Source of the DNA: Pythium myriotylum
Taxonomy: Eukaryota; Oomycota; Peronosporomycetes; Pythiales; Pythiaceae
Reading direction: 5' to 3'
DNA length: 64,000 nt
NCBI GenBank assembly: GCA_023091665.1
Contig: JALJCQ010000004.1
Span: forward strand, 1-64,000
Below the pieces are notes generated by a model. That model had not been told where the DNA came from. It made no database searches and saw nothing but the letters and a program-made list of their open reading frames with translations. Below, one piece after another: positions 1 to 8,754 of this stretch (positions within the stretch are counted from its first letter, which is position 1; every line of letters begins with the position of its first letter). Position numbers and translations under genes: made by a program.

Positions 1-309
1 AAACCCTAAACCCTAAACCCTAAACCCTAAACCCTAAACCCTAAACCCTAAACCCTAAACCCTAAACCCTAAACCCTAAACCCTAAACCCTAAACCCTAA
101 ACCCTAAACCCTAAACCCTAAACCCTAAACCCTAAACCCTAAACCCTAAACCCTAAACCCTAAACCCTAAACCCTAAACCCTAAACCCTAAACCCTAAAC
201 CCTAAACCCTAAACCCTAAACCCTAAACCCTAAACCCTAAACCCTAAACCCTAAACCCTAAACCCTAAACCCTAAACCCTAAACCCTAAACCCTAAACCC
301 TAAACCCTA
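1..309. repeat. Terminal telomere repeat (AAACCCT)n
   Basis: About 44 uninterrupted copies of AAACCCT, with the C-rich strand reading inward from base 1. This places the physical chromosome end on the left. The G-rich strand (TTTAGGG) would form the 3' overhang on the minus strand. The repeat type is shared by plants, several algae and oomycetes. The tract joins a retroelement copy directly at 310, with no other subtelomeric sequence between. Confidence 0.98.
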
Positions 310-310
310 G

Positions 311-1600
311 ATCTACATGCTACTCAACTACCAGTACCGTGAAGATCCAGTCATCCAACGACAAGTTGCTGTCATCAAGTGTAATCCAAGTTCGTGCAAG
401 TTAGGACGCTTCTATGGCCTGATAAAGCTCCACAAGGAGGATCTCGCCATTCGCCCTATCATTGCCAGCTGCGGAACACCGACAGCCGGTCTCTCGAAGT
501 GGATCGATTTCCAGTTGCAAGACATGCTCCAGCGACAGCCATCGTACCTTCGAGACTCCGACACGCTGCTGACTGAACTTCGACAGATTCAGCCCAGCCC
601 CAAGCATCGTTTGTTCACATTTGACGCCATCTCGCTCTACACCAACATCCCCACCAACATCGGCATCGCAACAATCAAAGCCATGCTCCAAGAAGAGAAG
701 CATCGCTTCGAGAATGTGATCGTCCAAGGTCTCGACTACATCATGAACGAGAACTTGTTCATGTTCGGAGACTGCGTGTGGAAGCAAATCAAGGGCACCG
801 CCATGGGAACACCATGTGCCCCCACGTACGCATCACTCTACGTAGCGTATCACGAGCGAAGCATCCTTCGAGAGTTCAGCAACTACATCGTGCTCTACAA
901 GCGCTACATCGACGACGTGTTTTTGATTTGGCAAGACGGAAAAGATCCCCGTGCTTTCGAACTCTTCAAGATCCGCCTCAACACGATTCCAGGACTTCGC
1001 TGGACGTACATGGAACGCGGTCGTGAAGCACCGTTTCTTGACCTCAAAATCCGCCGATCCGACACGAGATACGAGACTCGAACTCATGAGAAAGAGCTCA
1101 ATCTCTATCTCTACATCGCGGCTCAAAGCGCACACCCTCCAGGCGTTCTGAAAGGCCTCATCATCGGCATTGTCCAGAAGTATTACCGCCAGAACACCAG
1201 GAAGGAAGATTTCCTGTCTCAAGTCAGAGCCTTCTTCCAGCGCCTGGCAGCTCGCGGATACAACTCTAACCAGCTTAGAGACCATTTCCGCGACGCCATC
1301 GAAAGAATCGCCAAGCTACAAGAAGAAGCACAACAGACGACGCGGCCAACCACGGAACTCGGCAAGCCCAAGCAAGTCTTCTTGTCTGTGCCTTATGACC
1401 CGAACGGCCCAACTCGGAAACAACTACGAGCTATCTATCAAGCCCACCGTATTGAAGACGAGTTCGCAGCCCACAACATCAAGATCACTGTGTGCTACCG
1501 CCGTCCACGGAACCTCCGAGACATACTCTGTCCATCAGAGTTCAGGGCCAACATCTACGACGACCACTTCAAGAACAGCTCGGAAGATGCCATGCATTAA
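311..1600 (+). pseudogene. 5'-truncated PLE reverse transcriptase fragment
   Basis: Continuous frame identical to the C-terminal ~427 residues of the complete ORF2. It keeps the KLHKED/RPI, motif A (FDAISLYTNIP), motif B (GTAMGTPCAP) and YIDD regions but has lost the N-terminal third. It has no upstream ORF1 and starts directly at the telomere junction, so it is unlikely to be expressed from its own promoter. Confidence 0.9.
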
Positions 1601-1850
1601 AGCCTGGACCACCCCGGACACGGATGACCGTGCCCTTCCAGCGCGCGAGAACGTGTTTAGCCTTGCTGCTACCCACTCATTTGGAACCATGCCACAGAGT
1701 ATGGGGTCGTGCAGTGAAGGCTCACGGAGCGGCTGGCTTGGGATGATCCCCCTCGAAAGGGTAACAGCGAACGCTTGGCATGTTGCGAGCAAATTCAAGA
1801 ATGGCCGCCCGGATCGTGCACTATCTGTCTACAACCCATCCCCGACCCTC

Positions 1851-1881
1851 AACCCCAAACCCTACCCTAAACCCTAAACCC
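1851..1881 (+). repeat. Internal telomere-like tract in the element's 3' UTR
   Basis: About four degenerate to perfect CCCTAAA-type repeats lie 250 bp after the ORF2 stop codon. The tract is in every unit (for example 5428-5458, 9005-9035). It is not the element's end, because copies at internal junctions continue a further ~410 bp. It could be a fossil terminus, a binding site for telomere proteins, or an alternative annealing site for the primer. Confidence 0.75.
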
Positions 1882-1919
1882 AGACGAAAATTTCGGCCAA
1901 CCCAGTCGAAAAGTTTGTC

Positions 1920-2002
1920 GAAGGTTCGAGAACGTTCGACCGAACATTCGAGAATATTCCCGAGAATGTTCGAGAATGTTCAACCCAGGACGTCGAATAT
2001 TC
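1920..2002. promoter_or_regulatory. Array of seven GAAnnTTC boxes (heat-shock-element-like)
   Basis: GAAnnTTC occurs at 1920, 1930, 1942, 1952, 1964, 1974 and 1995, so six of the seven are spaced 10 or 12 bp apart, about one helical turn. Alternating GAA/TTC is the known binding pattern of heat shock factor trimers. The array lies ~340 bp upstream of the next unit's ORF1 start, so it is a candidate promoter for the neighbour. Equivalent arrays start at 5497, 9074, 12651, 16228, 19805, 23382, 26959, 28285 and 31771; the last has one box mutated. Function is inferred. Confidence 0.65.
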
Positions 2003-2174
2003 TCACGTGTCTCAAGACCCCAGCAGCACAGACACGCAGACCCAGAACACTCAAGTTCCTGTCCAGCCCTAGAACCCAGAAGCGTAGGACTCTAGCGTAG
2101 GACTTTAGCGTAGGCACCCGGGGGCGAGGTCGGCGGTCTTCCTCAGTTTTCAATTTTCCACTCAGCACGAAGAC

Positions 2175-2238
2175 GCCCACCGACGAAGACATCAAGTCGA
2201 AAGAGCCCCTGCATCTGTAATAGAGCAACTCTTTGGGT
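2175..2238 (+). ncRNA. Hammerhead-ribozyme-like fold (type I topology), degenerate core
   Basis: Stem I pairs 2176-2179 (CCCA) with 2234-2237 (TGGG). The core at 2180-2186 reads CCGACGA where the consensus is CTGANGA, so position 4 is C instead of U. Stem II is GAC/GTC (2188-2190 with 2196-2198) with one extra A. GAAA is at 2199-2202. Stem III pairs AGAG (2202-2205) with CTCT (2229-2232), and the cleavage-site base is T2233. Predicted cut: between 2233 and 2234. PLEs are known to carry hammerheads. The core change argues for weak activity. Other copies start at 5752, 9329, 12906, 16483, 20060, 23637, 27214, 28540 and 32026. Confidence 0.42.
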
Positions 2239-2343
2239 CGTAGTTTCCCTGACCAAGTCTTTGCAAGTCACTTCAAGCCTCTCTAAACCCTAGACCAAGC
2301 CCCGCGTGACGAAGCAATTAAGGAAAGACTCTCCATCATCGCC

Positions 2344-3252
2344 ATGGATCGTAGTCTGCCGCGCCCACTGATGAAGACCACCCTGGAGTATCTGGAGCGC
2401 TATAAGAAGCTGCACCGGAAGCTCAGCGCGAAGCAAGAGAGCCTCCGCAAGATGCAACAACAACGCGAACGCCAAGAAGTACCCAGATCCCTGCGAGTAC
2501 AGGCCAAGCTTGTTGTCTCCAACGAACTCCAGACGGCCCTTCCAACTCGAGTGCTCACGCTGATGAATCAATTCGATGCTCTGAAGCTACAGTTTCAGCA
2601 CCAAGCCTTCGATCTCATCCTCAGCGTACAGAAAGCCGAACTCGAACAACTTGAGCTCCAAGTTCAGAAGCTCCGAGACGATTTCCAAGATCGAGCACTT
2701 GAGTACTGCAAGCTCGCATGCAAAGCCGACCCGAACGGCAAGTATGACACTATCAACTGGGATGCCATGGAAGAAGAAGATCGAGACGAGAACGCATATG
2801 TCGACATCTACCACCATGCCAAGGACGAGTTCGAAGCTCGCCTGACCCAGTTTGAGCTTGCGGAACGATACAGCCAAGCTGATGCGAGCATCCGACTCGT
2901 CGACAAGCAAGCCAAGCAAGCCGCGGCTGCCGACATGGAGGTGGAAACTCCAAACCAGGATCTCGTGAACGTGTTGATTGATCGCAAGCTACAATCGATC
3001 AAGAACGAACTACGACAGCTCCGTATCGACCGGAAGGTTCCAAAGCAACAGGAACGAAAAAACGCCAGAGCTGGCGCGAAGGGTGCGACCGTCAGCAAGA
3101 ACAAGAAGCACCCTGCACCAAAGGCCGACGCCGCAAAGGGAACTTCCGCCTCAAACAACGGAAGAAACGGCAACACGCGAAGCGCAAGCAAAAGGAAAAG
3201 GAGCAACGCCGCCGACAAACCGCCGCGCGGCGCCAAAACCGCGCGATCATAA
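2344..3252 (+). CDS. PLE ORF1: coiled-coil, basic-tailed protein
   Basis: 302 aa starting at an ATG in a good context (GCCATGG). Residues ~14-50 and ~85-115 are rich in Leu, Lys and Glu with heptad-like spacing, so they should form coiled coils. A central acidic stretch (MEEEDRDENAY) follows. The last ~70 residues are Lys/Arg/Ala/Ser-rich, likely nucleic-acid binding or nuclear targeting. No known enzyme motif is visible. It probably acts as a Gag-like RNA- or telomere-binding partner of the RT. A slip site at 3057-3063 falls near codon 239, so a fraction of ribosomes would replace the basic tail with ORF2. An ORF1 accompanies several other telomeric PLEs. Confidence 0.85.
   Translation: MDRSLPRPLMKTTLEYLERYKKLHRKLSAKQESLRKMQQQRERQEVPRSLRVQAKLVVSNELQTALPTRVLTLMNQFDALKLQFQHQAFDLILSVQKAELEQLELQVQKLRDDFQDRALEYCKLACKADPNGKYDTINWDAMEEEDRDENAYVDIYHHAKDEFEARLTQFELAERYSQADASIRLVDKQAKQAAAADMEVETPNQDLVNVLIDRKLQSIKNELRQLRIDRKVPKQQERKNARAGAKGATVSKNKKHPAPKADAAKGTSASNNGRNGNTRSASKRKRSNAADKPPRGAKTARS
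3057..3096 (+). promoter_or_regulatory. Candidate -1 ribosomal frameshift site joining ORF1 to ORF2
   Basis: The ORF1 codons read A AAA AAC (3057-3063), the canonical X_XXY_YYZ heptamer in the correct phase. A -1 slip enters the ORF2 frame, which has no stop from 2982 to 5177. A possible stimulatory hairpin lies 6 nt downstream: GCTG/CAGC (3070-3073 with 3093-3096) plus GCGC/GTGC (3074-3077 with 3083-3086). Equivalent sites: 6634, 10211, 13788, 17365, 20942, 24519 and 29335. Confidence 0.75.
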
Positions 3253-5177
3253 GACGCGACCGCTCGGATCTCTTCAACGCCAGTTTGATCTTCGGCTGTC
3301 GTAGGGCTTGTGATGTGGACGCATTGCCTCGCAATCTCGCGTTCCACAATCTCACACCACGTGGCACCAAGATTCCACCAGGTCTGAAGAGACTCCTGGG
3401 TCTGAACCTCAAGTTCTGCCCGACACCTCCGCCGCAACGCTCTTCCCTCTCGCCAGTTACCATCTTCCCCAAACTCGTCCGGTCTCTTCGAATTGCAGTC
3501 CAGTTTGCTGACTCCAGCGACCGCGACTACAACTCGAAGATCTACGTTCCAAACCTTGCTTTCCAGCCAAACCACCCACCACGCCATCAAGAAGATTTAC
3601 TGGAGTCGATCAAGTCACACGCGACCGAACTCATTGCACAGTATCCCTTCCGACACAAGTTCAACCTCGACAGCAACCAACGCAACTTGCTACGATTGCT
3701 ACGAAATGATCCGAACTTGATGGTCGTGCAGGCAGACAAGAACCTCGGCCCGACGCTCATGCTTCGATCACAGTACACTTCCATGTGTCTTGATCACCTG
3801 AGTGACGAGGAGACATACACGCCATTGTATCGTCTTCCCAACGGACCAGAGGCCCAGATCCAACGGATCGCAGCCAAAGTGAACCTGATCTACATGCTAC
3901 TCAACTACCAGTACCGTGAAGATCCAGTCATCCAACGACAAGTTGCTGTCATCAAGTGTAATCCAAGTTCGTGCAAGTTAGGACGCTTCTATGGCCTGAT
4001 AAAGCTCCACAAGGAGGATCTCGCCATTCGCCCTATCATTGCCAGCTGCGGAACACCGACAGCCGGTCTCTCGAAGTGGATCGATTTCCAGTTGCAAGAC
4101 ATGCTCCAGCGACAGCCATCGTACCTTCGAGACTCCGACACGCTGCTGACTGAACTTCGACAGATTCAGCCCAGCCCCAAGCATCGTTTGTTCACATTTG
4201 ACGCCATCTCGCTCTACACCAACATCCCCACCAACATCGGCATCGCAACAATCAAAGCCATGCTCCAAGAAGAGAAGCATCGCTTCGAGAATGTGATCGT
4301 CCAAGGTCTCGACTACATCATGAACGAGAACTTGTTCATGTTCGGAGACTGCGTGTGGAAGCAAATCAAGGGCACCGCCATGGGAACACCATGTGCCCCC
4401 ACGTACGCATCACTCTACGTAGCGTATCACGAGCGAAGCATCCTTCGAGAGTTCAGCAACTACATCGTGCTCTACAAGCGCTACATCGACGACGTGTTTT
4501 TGATTTGGCAAGACGGAAAAGATCCCCGTGCTTTCGAACTCTTCAAGATCCGCCTCAACACGATTCCAGGACTTCGCTGGACGTACATGGAACGCGGTCG
4601 TGAAGCACCGTTTCTTGACCTCAAAATCCGCCGATCCGACACGAGATACGAGACTCGAACTCATGAGAAAGAGCTCAATCTCTATCTCTACATCGCGGCT
4701 CAAAGCGCACACCCTCCAGGCGTTCTGAAAGGCCTCATCATCGGCATTGTCCAGAAGTATTACCGCCAGAACACCAGGAAGGAAGATTTCCTGTCTCAAG
4801 TCAGAGCCTTCTTCCAGCGCCTGGCAGCTCGCGGATACAACTCTAACCAGCTTAGAGACCATTTCCGCGACGCCATCGAAAGAATCGCCAAGCTACAAGA
4901 AGAAGCACAACAGACGACGCGGCCAACCACGGAACTCGGCAAGCCCAAGCAAGTCTTCTTGTCTGTGCCTTATGACCCGAACGGCCCAACTCGGAAACAA
5001 CTACGAGCTATCTATCAAGCCCACCGTATTGAAGACGAGTTCGCAGCCCACAACATCAAGATCACTGTGTGCTACCGCCGTCCACGGAACCTCCGAGACA
5101 TACTCTGTCCATCAGAGTTCAGGGCCAACATCTACGACGACCACTTCAAGAACAGCTCGGAAGATGCCATGCATTAA
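3063..5177 (+). CDS. PLE ORF2: reverse transcriptase, no endonuclease domain (frameshift product)
   Basis: The -1 frame after the slip site encodes 704 residues. The first 70 or so are very basic. Then come the PLE N-terminal signature (LNLKFCPTP), QADKNLGP, IKLHKED..RPI, motif A (FDAISLYTNIP), motif B (GTAMGTPCAP), motif C YIDD at ~3.5 kb-3.6 kb equivalents (4482-4493), and APFLDLKI. The protein stops about 20 residues after LRDILCPSEF, where canonical PLEs continue into GIY-YIG, so it is endonuclease-deficient. There is no ATG in this frame before 3720, which already lies inside the conserved region; position 3285 is a TTG. Hence translation most likely comes from the ORF1 frameshift. Role: copy the element RNA onto the exposed telomere end. 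Confidence 0.9.
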   Translation, partial: RQSWREGCDRQQEQEAPCTKGRRRKGNFRLKQRKKRQHAKRKQKEKEQRRRQTAARRQNRAIIRRDRSDLFNASLIFGCRRACDVDALPRNLAFHNLTPRGTKIPPGLKRLLGLNLKFCPTPPPQRSSLSPVTIFPKLVRSLRIAVQFADSSDRDYNSKIYVPNLAFQPNHPPRHQEDLLESIKSHATELIAQYPFRHKFNLDSNQRNLLRLLRNDPNLMVVQADKNLGPTLMLRSQYTSMCLDHLSDEETYTPLYRLPNGPEAQIQRIAAKVNLIYMLLNYQYREDPVIQRQVAVIKCNPSSCKLGRFYGLIKLHKEDLAIRPIIASCGTPTAGLSKWIDFQLQDMLQRQPSYLRDSDTLLTELRQIQPSPKHRLFTFDAISLYTNIPTNIGIATIKAMLQEEKHRFENVIVQGLDYIMNENLFMFGDCVWKQIKGTAMGTPCAPTYASLYVAYHERSILREFSNYIVLYKRYIDDVFLIWQDGKDPRAFELFKIRLNTIPGLRWTYMERGREAPFLDLKIRRSDTRYETRTHEKELNLYLYIAAQSAHPPGVLKGLIIGIVQKYYRQNTRKEDFLSQVRAFFQRLAARGYNSNQLRDHFRDAIERIAKLQEEAQQTTRPTTELGKPKQVFLSVPYDPNGPTRKQLRAIYQAHRIEDEFAAHNIKITVCYRRPRNLRDILCPSEFRANIYDDHFKNSSEDAMH

Positions 5178-5920
5178 AGCCTGGACCACCCCGGACACGG
5201 ATGACCGTGCCCTTCCAGCGCGCGAGAACGTGTTTAGCCTTGCTGCTACCCACTCATTTGGAACCATGCCACAGAGTATGGGGTCGTGCAGTGAAGGCTC
5301 ACGGAGCGGCTGGCTTGGGATGATCCCCCTCGAAAGGGTAACAGCGAACGCTTGGCATGTTGCGAGCAAATTCAAGAATGGCCGCCCGGATCGTGCACTA
5401 TCTGTCTACAACCCATCCCCGACCCTCAACCCCAAACCCTACCCTAAACCCTAAACCCAGACGAAAATTTCGGCCAACCCAGTCGAAAAGTTTGTCGAAG
5501 GTTCGAGAACGTTCGACCGAACATTCGAGAATATTCCCGAGAATGTTCGAGAATGTTCAACCCAGGACGTCGAATATTCTCACGTGTCTCAAGACCCCAG
5601 CAGCACAGACACGCAGACCCAGAACACTCAAGTTCCTGTCCAGCCCTAGAACCCAGAAGCGTAGGACTCTAGCGTAGGACTTTAGCGTAGGCACCCGGGG
5701 GCGAGGTCGGCGGTCTTCCTCAGTTTTCAATTTTCCACTCAGCACGAAGACGCCCACCGACGAAGACATCAAGTCGAAAGAGCCCCTGCATCTGTAATAG
5801 AGCAACTCTTTGGGTCGTAGTTTCCCTGACCAAGTCTTTGCAAGTCACTTCAAGCCTCTCTAAACCCTAGACCAAGCCCCGCGTGACGAAGCAATTAAGG
5901 AAAGACTCTCCATCATCGCC

Positions 5921-6829
5921 ATGGATCGTAGTCTGCCGCGCCCACTGATGAAGACCACCCTGGAGTATCTGGAGCGCTATAAGAAGCTGCACCGGAAGCT
6001 CAGCGCGAAGCAAGAGAGCCTCCGCAAGATGCAACAACAACGCGAACGCCAAGAAGTACCCAGATCCCTGCGAGTACAGGCCAAGCTTGTTGTCTCCAAC
6101 GAACTCCAGACGGCCCTTCCAACTCGAGTGCTCACGCTGATGAATCAATTCGATGCTCTGAAGCTACAGTTTCAGCACCAAGCCTTCGATCTCATCCTCA
6201 GCGTACAGAAAGCCGAACTCGAACAACTTGAGCTCCAAGTTCAGAAGCTCCGAGACGATTTCCAAGATCGAGCACTTGAGTACTGCAAGCTCGCATGCAA
6301 AGCCGACCCGAACGGCAAGTATGACACTATCAACTGGGATGCCATGGAAGAAGAAGATCGAGACGAGAACGCATATGTCGACATCTACCACCATGCCAAG
6401 GACGAGTTCGAAGCTCGCCTGACCCAGTTTGAGCTTGCGGAACGATACAGCCAAGCTGATGCGAGCATCCGACTCGTCGACAAGCAAGCCAAGCAAGCCG
6501 CGGCTGCCGACATGGAGGTGGAAACTCCAAACCAGGATCTCGTGAACGTGTTGATTGATCGCAAGCTACAATCGATCAAGAACGAACTACGACAGCTCCG
6601 TATCGACCGGAAGGTTCCAAAGCAACAGGAACGAAAAAACGCCAGAGCTGGCGCGAAGGGTGCGACCGTCAGCAAGAACAAGAAGCACCCTGCACCAAAG
6701 GCCGACGCCGCAAAGGGAACTTCCGCCTCAAACAACGGAAGAAACGGCAACACGCGAAGCGCAAGCAAAAGGAAAAGGAGCAACGCCGCCGACAAACCGC
6801 CGCGCGGCGCCAAAACCGCGCGATCATAA
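5921..6829 (+). CDS. PLE ORF1, unit 2
   Basis: Protein identical to the 2344 copy; slip site at 6634-6640. Confidence 0.83.
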   Translation: MDRSLPRPLMKTTLEYLERYKKLHRKLSAKQESLRKMQQQRERQEVPRSLRVQAKLVVSNELQTALPTRVLTLMNQFDALKLQFQHQAFDLILSVQKAELEQLELQVQKLRDDFQDRALEYCKLACKADPNGKYDTINWDAMEEEDRDENAYVDIYHHAKDEFEARLTQFELAERYSQADASIRLVDKQAKQAAAADMEVETPNQDLVNVLIDRKLQSIKNELRQLRIDRKVPKQQERKNARAGAKGATVSKNKKHPAPKADAAKGTSASNNGRNGNTRSASKRKRSNAADKPPRGAKTARS

Positions 6830-8754
6830 GACGCGACCGCTCGGATCTCTTCAACGCCAGTTTGATCTTCGGCTGTCGTAGGGCTTGTGATGTGGACGCA
6901 TTGCCTCGCAATCTCGCGTTCCACAATCTCACACCACGTGGCACCAAGATTCCACCAGGTCTGAAGAGACTCCTGGGTCTGAACCTCAAGTTCTGCCCGA
7001 CACCTCCGCCGCAACGCTCTTCCCTCTCGCCAGTTACCATCTTCCCCAAACTCGTCCGGTCTCTTCGAATTGCAGTCCAGTTTGCTGACTCCAGCGACCG
7101 CGACTACAACTCGAAGATCTACGTTCCAAACCTTGCTTTCCAGCCAAACCACCCACCACGCCATCAAGAAGATTTACTGGAGTCGATCAAGTCACACGCG
7201 ACCGAACTCATTGCACAGTATCCCTTCCGACACAAGTTCAACCTCGACAGCAACCAACGCAACTTGCTACGATTGCTACGAAATGATCCGAACTTGATGG
7301 TCGTGCAGGCAGACAAGAACCTCGGCCCGACGCTCATGCTTCGATCACAGTACACTTCCATGTGTCTTGATCACCTGAGTGACGAGGAGACATACACGCC
7401 ATTGTATCGTCTTCCCAACGGACCAGAGGCCCAGATCCAACGGATCGCAGCCAAAGTGAACCTGATCTACATGCTACTCAACTACCAGTACCGTGAAGAT
7501 CCAGTCATCCAACGACAAGTTGCTGTCATCAAGTGTAATCCAAGTTCGTGCAAGTTAGGACGCTTCTATGGCCTGATAAAGCTCCACAAGGAGGATCTCG
7601 CCATTCGCCCTATCATTGCCAGCTGCGGAACACCGACAGCCGGTCTCTCGAAGTGGATCGATTTCCAGTTGCAAGACATGCTCCAGCGACAGCCATCGTA
7701 CCTTCGAGACTCCGACACGCTGCTGACTGAACTTCGACAGATTCAGCCCAGCCCCAAGCATCGTTTGTTCACATTTGACGCCATCTCGCTCTACACCAAC
7801 ATCCCCACCAACATCGGCATCGCAACAATCAAAGCCATGCTCCAAGAAGAGAAGCATCGCTTCGAGAATGTGATCGTCCAAGGTCTCGACTACATCATGA
7901 ACGAGAACTTGTTCATGTTCGGAGACTGCGTGTGGAAGCAAATCAAGGGCACCGCCATGGGAACACCATGTGCCCCCACGTACGCATCACTCTACGTAGC
8001 GTATCACGAGCGAAGCATCCTTCGAGAGTTCAGCAACTACATCGTGCTCTACAAGCGCTACATCGACGACGTGTTTTTGATTTGGCAAGACGGAAAAGAT
8101 CCCCGTGCTTTCGAACTCTTCAAGATCCGCCTCAACACGATTCCAGGACTTCGCTGGACGTACATGGAACGCGGTCGTGAAGCACCGTTTCTTGACCTCA
8201 AAATCCGCCGATCCGACACGAGATACGAGACTCGAACTCATGAGAAAGAGCTCAATCTCTATCTCTACATCGCGGCTCAAAGCGCACACCCTCCAGGCGT
8301 TCTGAAAGGCCTCATCATCGGCATTGTCCAGAAGTATTACCGCCAGAACACCAGGAAGGAAGATTTCCTGTCTCAAGTCAGAGCCTTCTTCCAGCGCCTG
8401 GCAGCTCGCGGATACAACTCTAACCAGCTTAGAGACCATTTCCGCGACGCCATCGAAAGAATCGCCAAGCTACAAGAAGAAGCACAACAGACGACGCGGC
8501 CAACCACGGAACTCGGCAAGCCCAAGCAAGTCTTCTTGTCTGTGCCTTATGACCCGAACGGCCCAACTCGGAAACAACTACGAGCTATCTATCAAGCCCA
8601 CCGTATTGAAGACGAGTTCGCAGCCCACAACATCAAGATCACTGTGTGCTACCGCCGTCCACGGAACCTCCGAGACATACTCTGTCCATCAGAGTTCAGG
8701 GCCAACATCTACGACGACCACTTCAAGAACAGCTCGGAAGATGCCATGCATTAA
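6640..8754 (+). CDS. PLE ORF2 reverse transcriptase, unit 2
   Basis: Protein identical to the 3063 copy; the frame is open from the slip site to the stop, with YIDD intact. Confidence 0.88.
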   Translation, partial: RQSWREGCDRQQEQEAPCTKGRRRKGNFRLKQRKKRQHAKRKQKEKEQRRRQTAARRQNRAIIRRDRSDLFNASLIFGCRRACDVDALPRNLAFHNLTPRGTKIPPGLKRLLGLNLKFCPTPPPQRSSLSPVTIFPKLVRSLRIAVQFADSSDRDYNSKIYVPNLAFQPNHPPRHQEDLLESIKSHATELIAQYPFRHKFNLDSNQRNLLRLLRNDPNLMVVQADKNLGPTLMLRSQYTSMCLDHLSDEETYTPLYRLPNGPEAQIQRIAAKVNLIYMLLNYQYREDPVIQRQVAVIKCNPSSCKLGRFYGLIKLHKEDLAIRPIIASCGTPTAGLSKWIDFQLQDMLQRQPSYLRDSDTLLTELRQIQPSPKHRLFTFDAISLYTNIPTNIGIATIKAMLQEEKHRFENVIVQGLDYIMNENLFMFGDCVWKQIKGTAMGTPCAPTYASLYVAYHERSILREFSNYIVLYKRYIDDVFLIWQDGKDPRAFELFKIRLNTIPGLRWTYMERGREAPFLDLKIRRSDTRYETRTHEKELNLYLYIAAQSAHPPGVLKGLIIGIVQKYYRQNTRKEDFLSQVRAFFQRLAARGYNSNQLRDHFRDAIERIAKLQEEAQQTTRPTTELGKPKQVFLSVPYDPNGPTRKQLRAIYQAHRIEDEFAAHNIKITVCYRRPRNLRDILCPSEFRANIYDDHFKNSSEDAMH

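Larger units (their letters stand above)
310..2291 (+). mobile_element. Telomere-proximal 5'-truncated PLE unit (unit 0)
   Basis: The telomere ends at 309 and the element begins inside ORF2 at a position equivalent to 3887 of the next unit. ORF1 and the first third of ORF2 are missing. The 3' half and the whole 3' region, including the heat-shock-type boxes and hammerhead-like fold, are kept. Either reverse transcription stopped early or the end eroded; telomerase then capped it. Confidence 0.93.
2292..5868 (+). mobile_element. Full-length EN-minus Penelope-like element (unit 1)
   Basis: Order: 52-bp leader, ORF1 (2344-3252), ORF2 in the -1 frame (to 5177), and a 3' region of 690 bp with an internal telomeric tract, heat-shock-type boxes, a hammerhead-like fold and a terminal TAAACCCT. 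It has no LTRs and no GIY-YIG endonuclease. The 3' end is complementary to the G-rich overhang, as described for telomere-attached PLEs (Athena of rotifers, Coprina of fungi). Confidence 0.93.

Noticed and set aside
1170..1877. 235-codon plus frame overlapping the RT C-terminus and 3' UTR
   Set aside because: It begins at a non-ATG codon, is Ser/Thr/Pro-rich, and runs through the telomere-like tract; no sign of being coding.
3285..3287. TTG as the ORF2 start codon
   Set aside because: Not an ATG and without special context; the frame is open far upstream and linked to ORF1 by a slip site.
2808..3590. 260-codon minus-strand frame, repeated in every unit
   Set aside because: It is antisense to ORF1/ORF2, Cys/Arg/Leu-rich with no motif, and is fully explained as a shadow of the two sense frames.
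5100..5200. GIY-YIG endonuclease at the RT C-terminus
   Set aside because: Looked for in all frames after LRDILCPSEF; the protein ends within ~20 residues and the UTR encodes nothing similar.
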